64,000 nucleotides of DNA, taken from Hirsutella rhossiliensis. Lineage: Eukaryota; Ascomycota; Sordariomycetes; Hypocreales; Ophiocordycipitaceae. The DNA is taken from assembly GCF_020360975.1 (NCBI RefSeq), contig NW_025408674.1, positions 2,728,001 to 2,792,000 of the forward strand. The letters run 5' to 3'. Both the position numbers and the translations under genes were made by a program. Positions 1-9,281 of this stretch are shown here, piece after piece (within the stretch, counting starts at the first letter, position 1; every line of letters starts with the position of its first letter). The notes under the pieces were generated by a model. It was not told where the DNA came from, did not search any database, and saw only the letters and a program-made list of their open reading frames with translations.

Positions 1-316
1 CCCACCCAAGCCGACGTGCTTTATCCGCGCCATGAACATGACGTGCGACGCCGATGCGTTGGAGCTCGCACGCCACGGCGGCGGCGTCGTCATCAACGGG
101 GTGCTGTACAGCAAGGCAGACGACTGGGTGCTAGCCACGGTCGGGCCGACGGCGACGTCGACGTCGACTTCTTCCCCCTCAGCGGATGCCATGACGGGCC
201 TGTACACGGCCACCGCGACGCCCAGCAGCGCTGCGTGCTTTGCGAGGCCTTGCTTACCGGTGTGGGAACTCGGGGTTGCTTTGCTCGCGCTGTGCAGCTT
301 GGTGAGTTTGATGTAG
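1..316 (+). CDS. C-terminal part of a cell-surface protein, 5' end outside window
   Basis: The frame is open from base 2 to a TAG at 314-316, so about 104 C-terminal residues are seen; the ATG at 32 is probably internal. The end has the layout of a fungal GPI-anchored wall protein: a Ser/Thr-rich stretch (TSTSTSSPSADA), a few cysteines, then a hydrophobic tail beginning PVWELGVALLALC and ending at the stop with no cytoplasmic extension. Known biology: such tails are replaced by a GPI anchor in the ER. No catalytic motif is visible, so the function is unknown. A type I membrane protein is the alternative reading. Confidence 0.5.
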   Translation, partial: PPKPTCFIRAMNMTCDADALELARHGGGVVINGVLYSKADDWVLATVGPTATSTSTSSPSADAMTGLYTATATPSSAACFARPCLPVWELGVALLALCSLVSLM

Positions 317-711
317 AGCACGAGGTAGGTGCGCCGGCATCTGGAGACAAGTGTCTATACAGCTTGTGCAGAGGCAAAGCGCGGCCTCTGGTAATTCGTT
401 GGCGGGAGGGGCGCGGTGATGGAGAGAGGAACTTTGGATCTGGCTGGCGTCTTTGGTCTGGTTCGCGAAGGCGGCCGCTCTCGCATATTTTCGATACCCT
501 GTAAATATCCAAACGGGATGGCACATGAGAGGGTATAGTCGTGACTACAGGCACGCACCAACAGGGACACGCTCCCCGACACTTGCTGCTCAGGGCAAGC
601 CCAATATCCAAGATTAATGACCATTACTTTATCTGGGGTATCTTTTCGTCACACATGACCATGTCCTCTTTTACATCACGCCTACTCATGGACAAATGCC
701 GCCCAGTCAAA
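317..711. other. intergenic, convergent 3' regions
   Basis: This lies between the stop of the partial surface protein and the stop of nse2 on the other strand. It must hold both 3' ends. I see no gene, repeat or hairpin in it. Confidence 0.5.
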
Positions 712-2021
712 TCATGCTCGTGAAAGACGCTCTGCTTTGGGCGCCCTGCCTCTTACGGCTCTCTGGCCCCTCACCATCATGTCCCCGTCCGCGTCGCCTA
801 TGTCGTCGTCGTCGTCGATCCCGTCCAGCTTGTCGTTGCGTTGGGCTTGCCTTGCGCGCTGGATCCTCCGCAGCATGGCCTGGTCGAGGTAGAAGTCTTC
901 CGAGAACATTGCGCGGGAGAATGTCTATTGGGATTCGAGTCAGCACTTTTTTGGCCAAGTATGCGGCGGATGTAATATCTAGCGAAGGAAGCAAAGTGCG
1001 TCTTTTGATATTGGGAAGGTTCTAAAGGGGGGAGGGGGGTTATTCGTGCCTCGGAGCATCCCGTCTGGGGACATTGGACAACGCCTTGCGCGGGCAGGTA
1101 ATCGCGAATGGCCGACTTCTCAAATGTGTGCTTGCACTTTGAGTTGCTGAAAGGCTCGTCCATGGGCCGCAGCGTCAGGGGACACTTGATGCTCAGCACC
1201 TCGCGCGCCACGGCAATATCGTCATCGTCGTCATCTGGGCCGGCCCCGACGGTGCTGCGCCGCGTCGCGGCACCGGGCCGGTCCATGACGGGCTGGCCGT
1301 TGGAGCGGAACCACTTAGATGCGTCGGGGAGCGCGGGGCCGTCCTCGCCGGTGGCCGCGTCGTGCCACAGCTTCTTGAAGCCGGCGTAGTCGTTGTTGCG
1401 GGCGTACCGCTGGGCGGGGGTGAGCTGGTCGCTGTACTCTGCGAGTTTCAGGGCGCGACGCTCGCGAAAGGCGTCGAGGGTGCTGGGGACGGGATCCTGC
1501 TTTCGGTCCTGCTGCTCTGCCTCGTTCTCCTCTTCCTCTTCCTCTTCTGCTGCACGGCGCTGCCTGCGCTGCGCAGAGGCGTCGATGTCGCGCGTGACGA
1601 CGGTGGTGTACAAATCAGCCACCACGGCAGCCTCGTCCTCGAGCTCGGCCCTCTTGTCGATGACGTCGCGCACAGCGCATTCGGCGTCACGCGTAAGGGC
1701 GTCGACGTCGCTCTCAAATTGGAGCAGATGGGCCTCGAGGCGAGCCTCCTCGTCCGTCTTGTCGGAGCCCTTTTCCTGCCTCCTGTTGCGCAGGGCTTCG
1801 AGGCGCTCGAGCTGGGCGGCGAGGCGCTCGTTGATGTCGCCGACGCCGAGGCCCAGCTGGCGGACCAGGTCCTTGAGCTGGGCCTCGTAGAAGCGCGTGC
1901 CGCGGTTGTTGGACAGGTCGCCGAGGGCGCGGCGGGCGTTGTCGTCGAGGGGGCAGGCGGGGGGTTCGTATTCGGGCAGGCGGGCCAGGGAGGCGGTGCC
2001 GCTGTTGACGAGGCGAGGCAT
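712..2021 (-). CDS. nse2: Nse2/Mms21-type SUMO E3 ligase of the SMC5/6 complex
   Basis: Exons: complement(712..924, 1050..2021), 394 aa. Residues about 60-200 are rich in Glu/Arg coiled coil, expected for the part that docks on the Smc5 arm. Residues 278-324 form an SP-RING: IKCPLTLRPMDEP, then CKH (Cys296, His298), then the Cys317/Cys322 pair in QCPQTGC. Known role of the family: it sumoylates chromatin and repair proteins within SMC5/6. The C-terminus after the RING (MFSEDFYLDQAMLRRIQRAR) is the usual fungal Nse2 tail and lies in a second exon. The only splice solution that keeps the last Cys pair and joins this tail uses a GC donor (GAG|GCACGA) with a CTGAC branch point and an AATAG acceptor. 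Start chosen at MPRLVNSG; an in-frame upstream extension to 2393 looks like 5' UTR. Confidence 0.85.
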
Positions 2022-4431
2022 GGCGAGCGGGCGAGGAGTGGACAACGGAGAATTGAATACGGCAGAGCCCGAGAGGGCGAGTGGGTGTGGCCCAGTACTT
2101 GGCTCACGACAGATTGGAGCGCGAAGCCTACAGGAGACGCGACAAAACGCGACTGAGAATGGGGACGGGGGATGCCGTAAGCGGCTTGAGACGATAGGTC
2201 CCGTGACTTGCGATTCTTTCTGAGGAAGCTTAGATAAGCTTAGACATTGATCAAGATGTGCGATAATTAAGTTACCATCCGTTTCTCGTCGCAGACAAGG
2301 CACCTCCTCTTTCAGGCCCCGGAATCCAAACGGCAGTGCGTGTTCCCGGCGACGATGCGGCCCGTTTGGCCGCCGGGGTTGAGGGTGCATCAAGACGCGC
2401 CGTGTTAATTACGTGTTTGGAGGATGCATCTACTTGGCACTACCATTTCACAGCTAACGAGGTGCTCCAGCTAATACTGCAGTAGACCGTTGCGTCACTC
2501 ACGGCAAGCGGGCTGCCACCTGTGAGCTCCAGCGTAGGCCGGCAATGCGCGAGAGTACGTTGAAGTACAGTACACGGTAAGGCAGGCCGTCAGAGGTAGG
2601 GGGGATACGCAGCGGCAAAGATCCGAGCCCATCCCTGGCCCATCCCTGTTAGGATGCCAGATGTATAATATCATAACAGACAGGTAGCAAGGCCGGAGAA
2701 GGGCAGAGGAGAGACAGGCGCTATGTTGGGACCGATATGGCAATCTAGCGCATTATGCCTCCATCGGAGCCGAAGTTTGGACTCCGCATGGTCATGACGA
2801 TGATGCGCATCGCCTGGATCGTGCATATCACCATCGGCCATAGCCTTGCAGGCCCCCTCGGACCGAGAGTGGGCAGAGGCAGTGGAGGGGGAGGGGGAGA
2901 AGAGCCGCATCGGATGAGGCTGACAGCCGAGTGTGTGTGGGAGGGCAAGAAGCGGGAAGCGACGACAAGCTAAGGGAAGAATCATACGAGTAAGCGTGTG
3001 CGTGTGTTTGTGTGCGGGCGCTGCGCACCGGCAGGCCACCCGCACTCGGGGCGCTAAGCGTCGGGGAGGAACGAGGAGATGCCATTAGGAGAGAAACGGG
3101 GAGCTCCAGGCGGGAGATTGACGAGATCTCGATGGCTGGGAGCGGCTATCTGAGGCTCTCGGTGCCATCCGCAGCCAACATCATCGTATTTTCCTTGACG
3201 CCCAATTCCCGAGCGGCCGGAGGGGACCTTGAGGGTCTAGAACGGCTGGGGGGGAGGAGAGGCTGATCGTCGACGACACCGGGGAACGAGATGGCGGGCG
3301 TGAATGCGTTTCTCCGCATCGACAGTCGATCGCGCCCATCGAGGTGGCGGCGTCGGCGTCGGCCGGGCGCTTCGGCAGGATCCTGCTAGCGGGTTAACAG
3401 GCATGTAAATAAATACGTACTATACCGTATATGTACCTACAGACAAGGGACAAGGGGGCTTGTGGGCCTGGGCCGCCTGGACTCTGTTAGGTAAGCTCTG
3501 CCTGAGGCTCTTTCTAATTACTGCACCGTACCGTACCTACAGGTAGTAAACCTGTGTTACGTGGCGCCCCACGGTCCCTGCAGAGTGCGACAAGGCAAGA
3601 CCGGAGAAGTGCATGGGCGGAGACTGCCGGGCAGCGCCTGTCATCCCGGGTACGTACCGGTTTTAAATCCTCCCCTCAGTCCTGGTTGGTCCTCCGCCCC
3701 GAGGCCGATCGCCGTGCCGGCTTGAGACGCCCTCGATCTCGCAGCATCGGCACCCATCGGCAATCCGCCGTCGCCGGGCAGGCCTTTTGAGAGGGGTATA
3801 GTGGTCTCATGGGGGCCTCGTGCCCGCCAGGCTTGGTCCAGAGCCGTCTCTCGCTTGCATGTCGGACCACCTTGATCCTGGAGTGCTGTACACGGCGGCG
3901 TCGTCGTCGTCGTCGTCGTCGCCCATCATTCATTGCCGTGCCCTTTCTGTTTTCCGTGGCTTCACGCACCCCTTCGTCTTCCACTATGCCTGCGCCCTGC
4001 CCAGACACACAGACATTCACTCTCTCATCCCACCGGCACATCCAATCGTCTTCTCCTTGGTCGGTGGGACATGGCAGTTCCGGCTCGCACGCACCCGGTA
4101 GCCAATTCCCGCCTCCGCCCTGCGTGGGCCCCCCCGATCTGCCATCTGGCATCGGCCAGGGGATCGTGCTTAGACAATTGCATTGCCGGGGTTCTATCCG
4201 TGGCCTGCTAGCCGTTGCACATATCTACTAAGCCTTTGCCGGTTCGATCCGAGCTGCTATTCTCCATCTCCATCTGCTCTTTCCTCCCACCTCTCTCCTC
4301 TCACCGCTCTCTTCTCCCACCTCCTTCTCTTTCACGATATCCCTCTGGCCCTCACCACCTCTCCTCTCTTCCTCCCAGTGTCCCATTCCTCCTCTCCCTC
4401 ACGCCGCCTCATCCTCGGCCGCCTTCTCACC
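2022..4431. other. long intergenic / vvd upstream region
   Basis: No convincing gene. A (GTC)n microsatellite lies at about 3895-3922, which creates long spurious Arg/Ser-rich frames. From about 4250 to 4430 the + strand is strongly C/T-rich, as in many filamentous-fungal 5' UTRs, and leads directly into the vvd start. The intergenic length fits a heavily regulated gene. Confidence 0.5.
4136..4166 (+). promoter_or_regulatory. possible White-Collar-type light response element upstream of vvd
   Basis: Two GATC-core boxes (GATCT at 4136, GATCG at 4162) flank an ATCGG, about 270-295 bases before the vvd ATG. Known: WCC sites in Neurospora light-induced genes are closely spaced GATC/CGAT repeats. 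Another cluster of GATCG/CATCGA cores lies around 3260-3340. This is inference from a short, common motif. Confidence 0.22.
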
Positions 4432-5191
4432 ATGACTTCCAAAGCACCGCCGCCGCCGCCCATCAACTCCTGGGAGACCCGGGCCCTAGACGTGAGTGTT
4501 TGCTCTCGTCCTCCTGGCCCCATGCTCGCCGGAAACATTACGGCTGCTGACATTGATTGCCACTTATAGTACCAGTTTCCCGGCCAGACACAGCCAGGCC
4601 CCGAGGAGGTCGGTCCCCAAGCCGCACGGCGGCAGATCCAGGATCCCTTGGTATTCCCGGGTCTTTACTCCGCCAGCGGATTCGACATGATGAGCATTCT
4701 CGTACGTATCCCTTGCAACTTTCCTTGTCACCCGAACAGTGAATAACCATTCCCGTGCAACGAGACCTGACACACCTTAGTTGCGAGTCAGGAGTCGGCC
4801 AAACCCTCAGATCGAGCTGGGTGCCATCGATTGCTCCGTCTCTCTTGTCCTTTGTGATCTCGAGCTCCCGGACACGCCCATCGTCTATACGTCAGACTCC
4901 TTTTGTGAGCTGACCGGTTATTCGAAGGCCGAAGTGCTCGGCCTCAATTGTCGATTCCTGCAAACCCCCCCGGCCAACCAAACCTCGGCCACGAGACCAG
5001 AAGCAAACGAAAACAAAGCCGTTGCCCAGCAGATCCGCCAGGCCGTCGAAGCACGCAGAGAAATCCAGGTAGAGCTGGTCAACTACAAAAAGAGCGGCGA
5101 GCGCTTCAACAACGTCCTGAGCGTCGTCCCCGTCGAAATGGACGTTGCCGGCTATTACTACGCCGTTGGCTTCCAGGTTCAGATCGACTGA
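4432..5191 (+). CDS. vvd: VIVID/ENVOY blue-light photoreceptor (PAS-LOV protein)
   Basis: Exons 4432..4491, 4570..4701, 4781..5191; 200 aa, close to Neurospora VVD (186 aa). The protein is a short N-cap (MTSKAPPPPPINSWETRALD) followed by one PAS/LOV domain, about residues 70-200. The flavin-binding signature GLNCRFLQ is complete. Its Cys121 is the residue expected to form the light-induced adduct with flavin, and the N and Q residues (VNYKKSGERFNN, GFQVQID) that contact the flavin ring are present. Known role: it dampens White Collar signalling by LOV-LOV dimerisation and so sets photoadaptation. Introns are GTGAGT...TATAG and GTACGT...CTTAG. The proline run in the N-cap is unusual. Identification is secure; the function is inferred from the family. 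Confidence 0.93.
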
Positions 5192-6004
5192 GCAAAAGTT
5201 GAGACATGCTCCACGGTCATCTCACTTTCTCTCCGCCTCCTACACACACTACGCCATGACGAGGTGCCTCCACATGTTGCGTCTTGCTGGCATTTCTTTC
5301 GATTGATCATCACCGCTTTCAGGCATACTTGATACCCCAATTCTCGGCGTTTCGGCCTTTCTTCTTCCCTCGACGATGCAGGTCCTCGCTATCCCGGGGA
5401 CGTGCATATCATAATGCAACGTCGCTTGGTACATTTTCAACATATTCCCCGCCAGAATCGGTTCTGGTTCGGATTGGCGGGAGCATAGACGCATAGATTT
5501 GCTTTTAGGCATCGGAGGCGCAGGCAAATCCACCCGGCGCATGCCTTTGAGCAGAAAGAGCAGATGCAGTTGGGCGTTGGGCAGCGTTGATTTTTGTGAA
5601 CAGGTACTTCTTCTGGTATGAGCGACGAGCAGACTTGGCAGGCGACGGGATGTAGAACTGCTAGGTTCGCAGCGTAAACGACACCACCTGTAGCAAAGCG
5701 ACGTTTTCACCGCGCGTGTTTCTAGTTGGAAAAACAAGTCAAATGGTCTTTCAACATTGAAAAGGCTCCATTAATCTACGCGGTAGTAGTGAACCTTGTA
5801 TCGGGTGTCGGGAGTGGTTGAGACAGTTGAAACATGATACAGTACCCAATCAACCGAGATATAATTACGTGTGATAGGCTTCAGACGAGGTCTCGGCTGC
5901 GTTGCCCTACCAGCATGATCTGGCCTCGGATTGGTCAGCAGGTTTGATGATACTCCGTACCAGGATTAAAGTCTCACAACTTTTGTGCAACGCGAGATCC
6001 CCGC
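5192..6004. other. intergenic between vvd and the glycosylase gene
   Basis: Both flanking genes end here (convergent), so it contains two 3' UTRs. No coding pattern, repeat or RNA gene was recognised. Confidence 0.5.
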
Positions 6005-7267
6005 TCATTTTCGCAGCCTCGCGGATCTTCTGCGTCCATCGGGCACATCTACCTCGAGCACTTCCTGCTTGATCTCGCTTTTTACCTGCTTGGTTCGCCT
6101 CTTCTTAAGGGGGGGACCGTCGGCCTCTTCGTCGGACGTGGACTTGATAGGCTCGACTTTGGCGCCTGTCGTAACGCGTCCAGTCTTCTTCTGCACTCCA
6201 GGCGAATAGCAACTCGTCCGCCCGCCCACCGTCATAAAGGCCAGCCGCTCGCCGTTGGGAAGTTTGGCCGAGCCGTTGCCCTTGCCCCATCGGTAGTTGA
6301 AAAGCCAGTGCTCTGGGAACGCGTCCGAGTCGCCGAGCTTGTCCACGGCCGTCTGGCAGACGTAGCGAATAGACTGGTAGAGCCTCGCAATAGCCTCGTC
6401 GTCAAAGTCGTCACAGTATTGCTCCGGGTGGAGCTTGGCGTGGTAGAGGGTCTCGTCGGCAACCCAGTTTCCGACGCCGCTGATAGTGGTTTGGTCCAGG
6501 AGCAGGGCCTTGATGGGCACGTGCCGGGACTTCATCTTGGTCCGTAGATATTCCTCGGTGAAGATGGCCACGTCAACGACGGGGTCTGGACCGTTCTCCA
6601 CCAACGGCGAGTGCTCCCGAATGCTTGCTCCGGGGCAGTCGACCAACCTTACCCGACCGAACCTCCTGGGGTCGGTGAAGGCGACCTCGACGGGCGAGTC
6701 TCCTTCTGTCACAAGGTGGAACTTCCAAAACTTGGGAGGCCATTGACTGAGCTCGCTGTCTTTGGTCTTCTTGTAGTAATTTGTATATGCCGTTCTTTCG
6801 CCCTTGATGTGTATCCAGCCTGTGGGAGTGAGTTACAGCAGCCGCTTGGTCTCCGGTGGGTGCCTTACCGGTCATGCCAAAGTGCATCACTAGATGAGGG
6901 GGCTTATCGAGAATAATCCTCCGCACACTCAGCAGGGGTCGTCCAAAAGGCGACGACACTCGCTCACCAGAAGTATTTCCCTTGGCTGCCAGCCGACATA
7001 ACCTGGAGCTGCTGTGAGCTTGGGGTAACGACAATTAGGGGGGGAAGATGCCGGACCTGTCTACCCCTCAGAGCCGTCTCAACGGCGGCACCGCTGGTAC
7101 CGACTTTGCCGAAGACATTGGGATCGTCAATGGCCGAAGCCGCTGCGATGTTTTGCCCAACGAGCCTGAGGCGGAGGAAGTGGACGATGCGGGCGACTGG
7201 GTGAGGTCAGTGAGGTTGAGCTGCGTAAATGCGTGGTCGTCGACATGCCTTCTGCAATCTCGGGCAT
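6005..7267 (-). CDS. Formamidopyrimidine-DNA glycosylase (Fpg/MutM type)
   Basis: Five exons: complement(6005..6819, 6869..6918, 6968..7002, 7057..7196, 7249..7267), 352 aa. The protein starts MPEIAEV: Pro2 is the Schiff-base nucleophile and Glu3 the acid of Fpg/Nei enzymes. Then come QGKYFW, HFGMTGWIHIKG, FTDPRRFGRVRL, and the helix-two-turn-helix ISGVGNWVADE with LHPEQY. The reaction is excision of oxidised purines followed by strand cleavage. As in plant and fungal Fpg, no C-terminal zinc finger is visible. Instead there is a basic tail with PPLKKRRTK, a likely nuclear signal, followed by two overlapping SUMO-type motifs (VKSE, IKQE). Intron 1 needs a GC donor (GAAG|GCATGT). The intron 2 acceptor was set at 7003 because it restores the usual spacing before QGKYFW. 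It is divergent from the snoRNA host gene. Confidence 0.9.
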
Positions 7268-7562
7268 CGTGAGTCACCCGATGCAAAGCGAGTATCAGGG
7301 GCAATGAAGCGCACGATGCGCCACGCCTCGTCTCACAACCAGATTGTTCACGCACGCGGCCGACACGAGACCCCGTGACGTCTACCGATTACTTGCGGTC
7401 ATGACTAAGCATCCCTGTTCCGCTCCACTCGGCCCCACACCCGATTTTGCTCAAAAGCTTTTCTCCGTGAAAACTTCAGCTTCGTTTTTCTTCTCTTCCC
7501 ACCTACGCAGCATCCGTCTGGTAAGCTCCTACGCCCCCTCTCCAGCACTTGCCATCCCCTCT

Positions 7563-7650
7563 CCTTGCCTGATGACAACCATAACCGCAAACTAGAGTCT
7601 CTGACCTATGGAATGACGACTCCCATTTAACACGTCAGTCTGAAAAATCA
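7563..7650 (+). ncRNA. snR78: box C/D snoRNA, snR78 homolog (25S Um2421)
   Basis: Box C at 7569-7575 (CTGATGA), D' CTGA at 7601, C' ATGACGA at 7613, D CTGA at 7640. The D' guide at 7588-7599 (CAAACTAGAGTC) is a perfect complement of the LSU rRNA stretch GACTCTAGTTTG. The fifth base before D' pairs with the U of GAC-U-CUAG, the site guided by yeast snR78. Ends are approximate because the terminal stem is not obvious. Confidence 0.82.
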
Positions 7651-7821
7651 CCATCAGACGCTTGTCCGCCCTCGTGATCAACCTTGCCAAGTGCTTGCGC
7701 TGACTTGCTCTCTACAGATTTGCATTGTGCAATCGCTGACTGGCCGAGTGGCCGTCGGAGCCCGAGCCCTTCACGGGCCCGAGAACCATTGGGTACGTCG
7801 TCTCCTTGCCTTTTCAAACCC

Positions 7822-7915
7822 TGGTTCATGATGATCACTTTTACAACAATATACGCTGGAAATTACCGGCTGAGATTCTTCCTTGACGACACTAATTGGC
7901 TTTGACTGATTGTTC
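7822..7915 (+). ncRNA. snR77: box C/D snoRNA, snR77 homolog (18S Um578)
   Basis: Box C ATGATGA 7828-7834, D' CTGA 7870-7873, C' TTGACGA 7883-7889, D CTGA 7906-7909. The guide GGAAATTACCG at 7858-7868 pairs with SSU rRNA CGGTAATTCC with one extra A. The fifth base before D' selects the U known as yeast Um578. The bases just upstream (7848-7857, AATATACGCT) are complementary to a second SSU stretch, AGCGTATATT, a few bases downstream of the first. Confidence 0.82.
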
Positions 7916-8020
7916 CTTGTTCTTGATACCTATTGCTCTACGCTCCCGCTCTCGAGCATTGGCTGACTGAACAAACCCAGACCGTTATACAAGGTACGCA
8001 CAACTCGACCTCTGCACTTC

Positions 8021-8126
8021 GCGCACATTTCCATGATGAAGCGGCACTGGGCTCCGAATACATCGCATGAGCAAGAGAAGCCACTTTGCGGCAGGCCTAG
8101 AAAACCTCGCCCACTGATCCTGCGCC
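8021..8126 (+). ncRNA. snR76: box C/D snoRNA, snR76 homolog (25S Cm2197)
   Basis: Box C ATGATGA 8033-8039. The guide GCACTGGGC (8044-8052) complements LSU GCCCAGTGC, placing the methyl group on the third C of GCCC, the yeast snR76 site. D' is a degenerate CCGA (8054). Box D is CTGA at 8114-8117. Flanking GCGCA (8021) and TGCGC (8121) can pair as an external stem. Confidence 0.8.
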
Positions 8127-8300
8127 TTGTACCCCGATTCTTTGGCCACCAGCATCGCAATCGGCTCGACTAACACGCTGGCATCCAGTGTCTCTGGTCG
8201 CGTCTTGGCGCCATGTCTGTATCATGCGGTGGAGTGCTTTGTTGAAACCTACAAGGTAGAGCCTCCTTGCCTTGAATTCTGCGAGAACATGCCCTCCCCT

Positions 8301-8392
8301 GGCCTTCGATGATGATCTCAGATGACGAGTCTAAGCAATTTGCTATGCTGACACCATCTTACCTAACCATTCATGCATTACCTGACGTTGCC
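8301..8392 (+). ncRNA. snR75: box C/D snoRNA, snR75 homolog (25S Gm2288)
   Basis: Box C ATGATGA 8309-8315. The guide GATGACGAG (8321-8329) matches LSU CTCGTCATC with the fifth base before the CTAA-type D' box opposite the G of CTC-G-TC, the site guided by yeast snR75. Box D is taken as CTGA 8382-8385; an earlier CTGA at 8348 is the alternative, so the 3' end is uncertain. Confidence 0.75.
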
Positions 8393-8513
8393 CATGATCA
8401 TGTTCTCCCTGAAGCTATAATGCTTGACGCGTCATCCGCTAACGCGAAAGGCAGGACGACTTGCGCTTTGGTTGGTCTCCCCTTGACCCCCGCGGTCAAA
8501 TGCCTCAGACGAG

Positions 8514-8602
8514 CCCATGTGTGATGAGCACGAATGAAAATGACAAGCATATGTCTGAGCTCACGCAACGAAGACAATTCATTCCACAAGGCCTGACATG
8601 GA
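8514..8602 (+). ncRNA. snR74: box C/D snoRNA, snR74/U27 homolog (18S Am28)
   Basis: Box C GTGATGA 8521-8527, D' CTGA 8555-8558, D CTGA 8593-8596. The guide GACAAGCATATG (8542-8553) is a 12-base perfect complement of SSU rRNA near its 5' end (CATATGCTTGTC). Counting five bases from D' gives A28. The ends pair perfectly: CCATG at 8515 with CATGG at 8597. This is the clearest of the six. Confidence 0.9.
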
Positions 8603-8734
8603 GCCTTGTTCCGACCGCGACTGATCCACTTGATGAATGGCTTGGGCTGACATGATGAAAGCCCGTTGCCCATCGCTGGCCGAGGCTTTGCACGCTCTGA
8701 ACAGGTCAGTGCATACCCCTTGTTACCCTTTCTC

Positions 8735-8825
8735 GTCTTTACATGATGTACAATATCACGACGGTCAACTTAGCCATATGCTTTGATGATAACGCCTGTG
8801 ACAAGGCACTTTTCCCTGATACCCT
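8735..8825 (+). ncRNA. snR73: box C/D snoRNA, snR73 homolog (25S Cm2959)
   Basis: Box C-like ATGATGT 8743-8749. The guide CACGACGGTC (8757-8766) complements LSU GACCGTCGTG. A CTTA D'-like box (8769) places the modification on the first C of GACC, the yeast snR73 target. C' TGATGAT is at 8784 and D CTGA at 8816. Box C and D' are degenerate; the guide match and its cluster position carry the call. Confidence 0.72.
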
Positions 8826-8940
8826 TGACAATTTCTTGCCTGCCAAGGAGACGTGTTACTCGGACGTTTACTGATGGTTCGCAGGATGTGCATGCATGCA
8901 AGTAGAGAGGTTGAATGAAGCCCGTTTTGCCGTCGTTCAG

Positions 8941-9281
8941 GTAAGTCTTGGCCGTGACACGCCGTTGGGTCACCACCTTTTCGTACCTGCCAAGGCGGCC
9001 CATGGATAGTGGTTCTGTCGTCCCGTAGAAAATAGACTGGAGTCGCTTCAGGTCATTGGAATTGGACAGCAATTGCAGCTCGATACTCTAGCAAACAAAT
9101 CGTTACAAAGCACTTTACAGCGTTGAACCCGACGCCCTGTCTATGCTCCTCTAGGTGGCATCCATTCGTTCTATGTCATGATCTCTCCCCACTCGGTCAT
9201 AAATCGTGAGACATTGACTTGCGACGGTTGCCCCTTGGCCGTCTCGTTGCAGCTTGATAACCGGCTGACCGGCGGGCACAG
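8941..9281. other. intergenic between snoRNA host tail and Clr5 gene
   Basis: A GTAAGT at 8941 suggests that the host transcript may continue. I searched it for the seventh cluster member (snR72, guide against LSU near A876) and found no match. Otherwise nothing was recognised. Confidence 0.4.

Larger units (their letters stand above)
7300..8940 (+). ncRNA. non-coding host transcript of the snR78-snR73 snoRNA cluster
   Basis: A chain of short exons without a long reading frame alternates with introns that each hold one box C/D snoRNA. Introns read: 7521..7717 (snR78), 7793..7980 (snR77), 7994..8188 (snR76), 8256..8454 (snR75), one around 8471-8690 with unclear borders (snR74), and 8705..8884 (snR73). 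Exons are tiny (for example 7981..7993). Donors are GTAAGC, GTACGT, GTACGC, GTAGAG and GTCAGT; several have clear CTAAC/CTGAC branch points. This is the GAS5/UHG layout: the spliced RNA is by-product and the introns are the product. The 5' and 3' ends of the transcript are estimates. It is probably fired from the promoter region shared with the glycosylase gene at about 7270-7400. Confidence 0.75.

Noticed and set aside
2022..2393. 5' extension of the nse2 reading frame by 124 codons
   Set aside because: Sequence is leader-like, lacks conservation features, and MPRLVNSG is a typical start next to the coiled-coil head.
4230..4255. GGTTCGATCC resembling a tRNA T-loop
   Set aside because: No matching T-stem, anticodon arm or acceptor stem around it.
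7738..7792. Structured GC-rich stretch in the snoRNA host resembling a tRNA
   Set aside because: It is an exon between two introns with good splice signals and does not fold as a cloverleaf.
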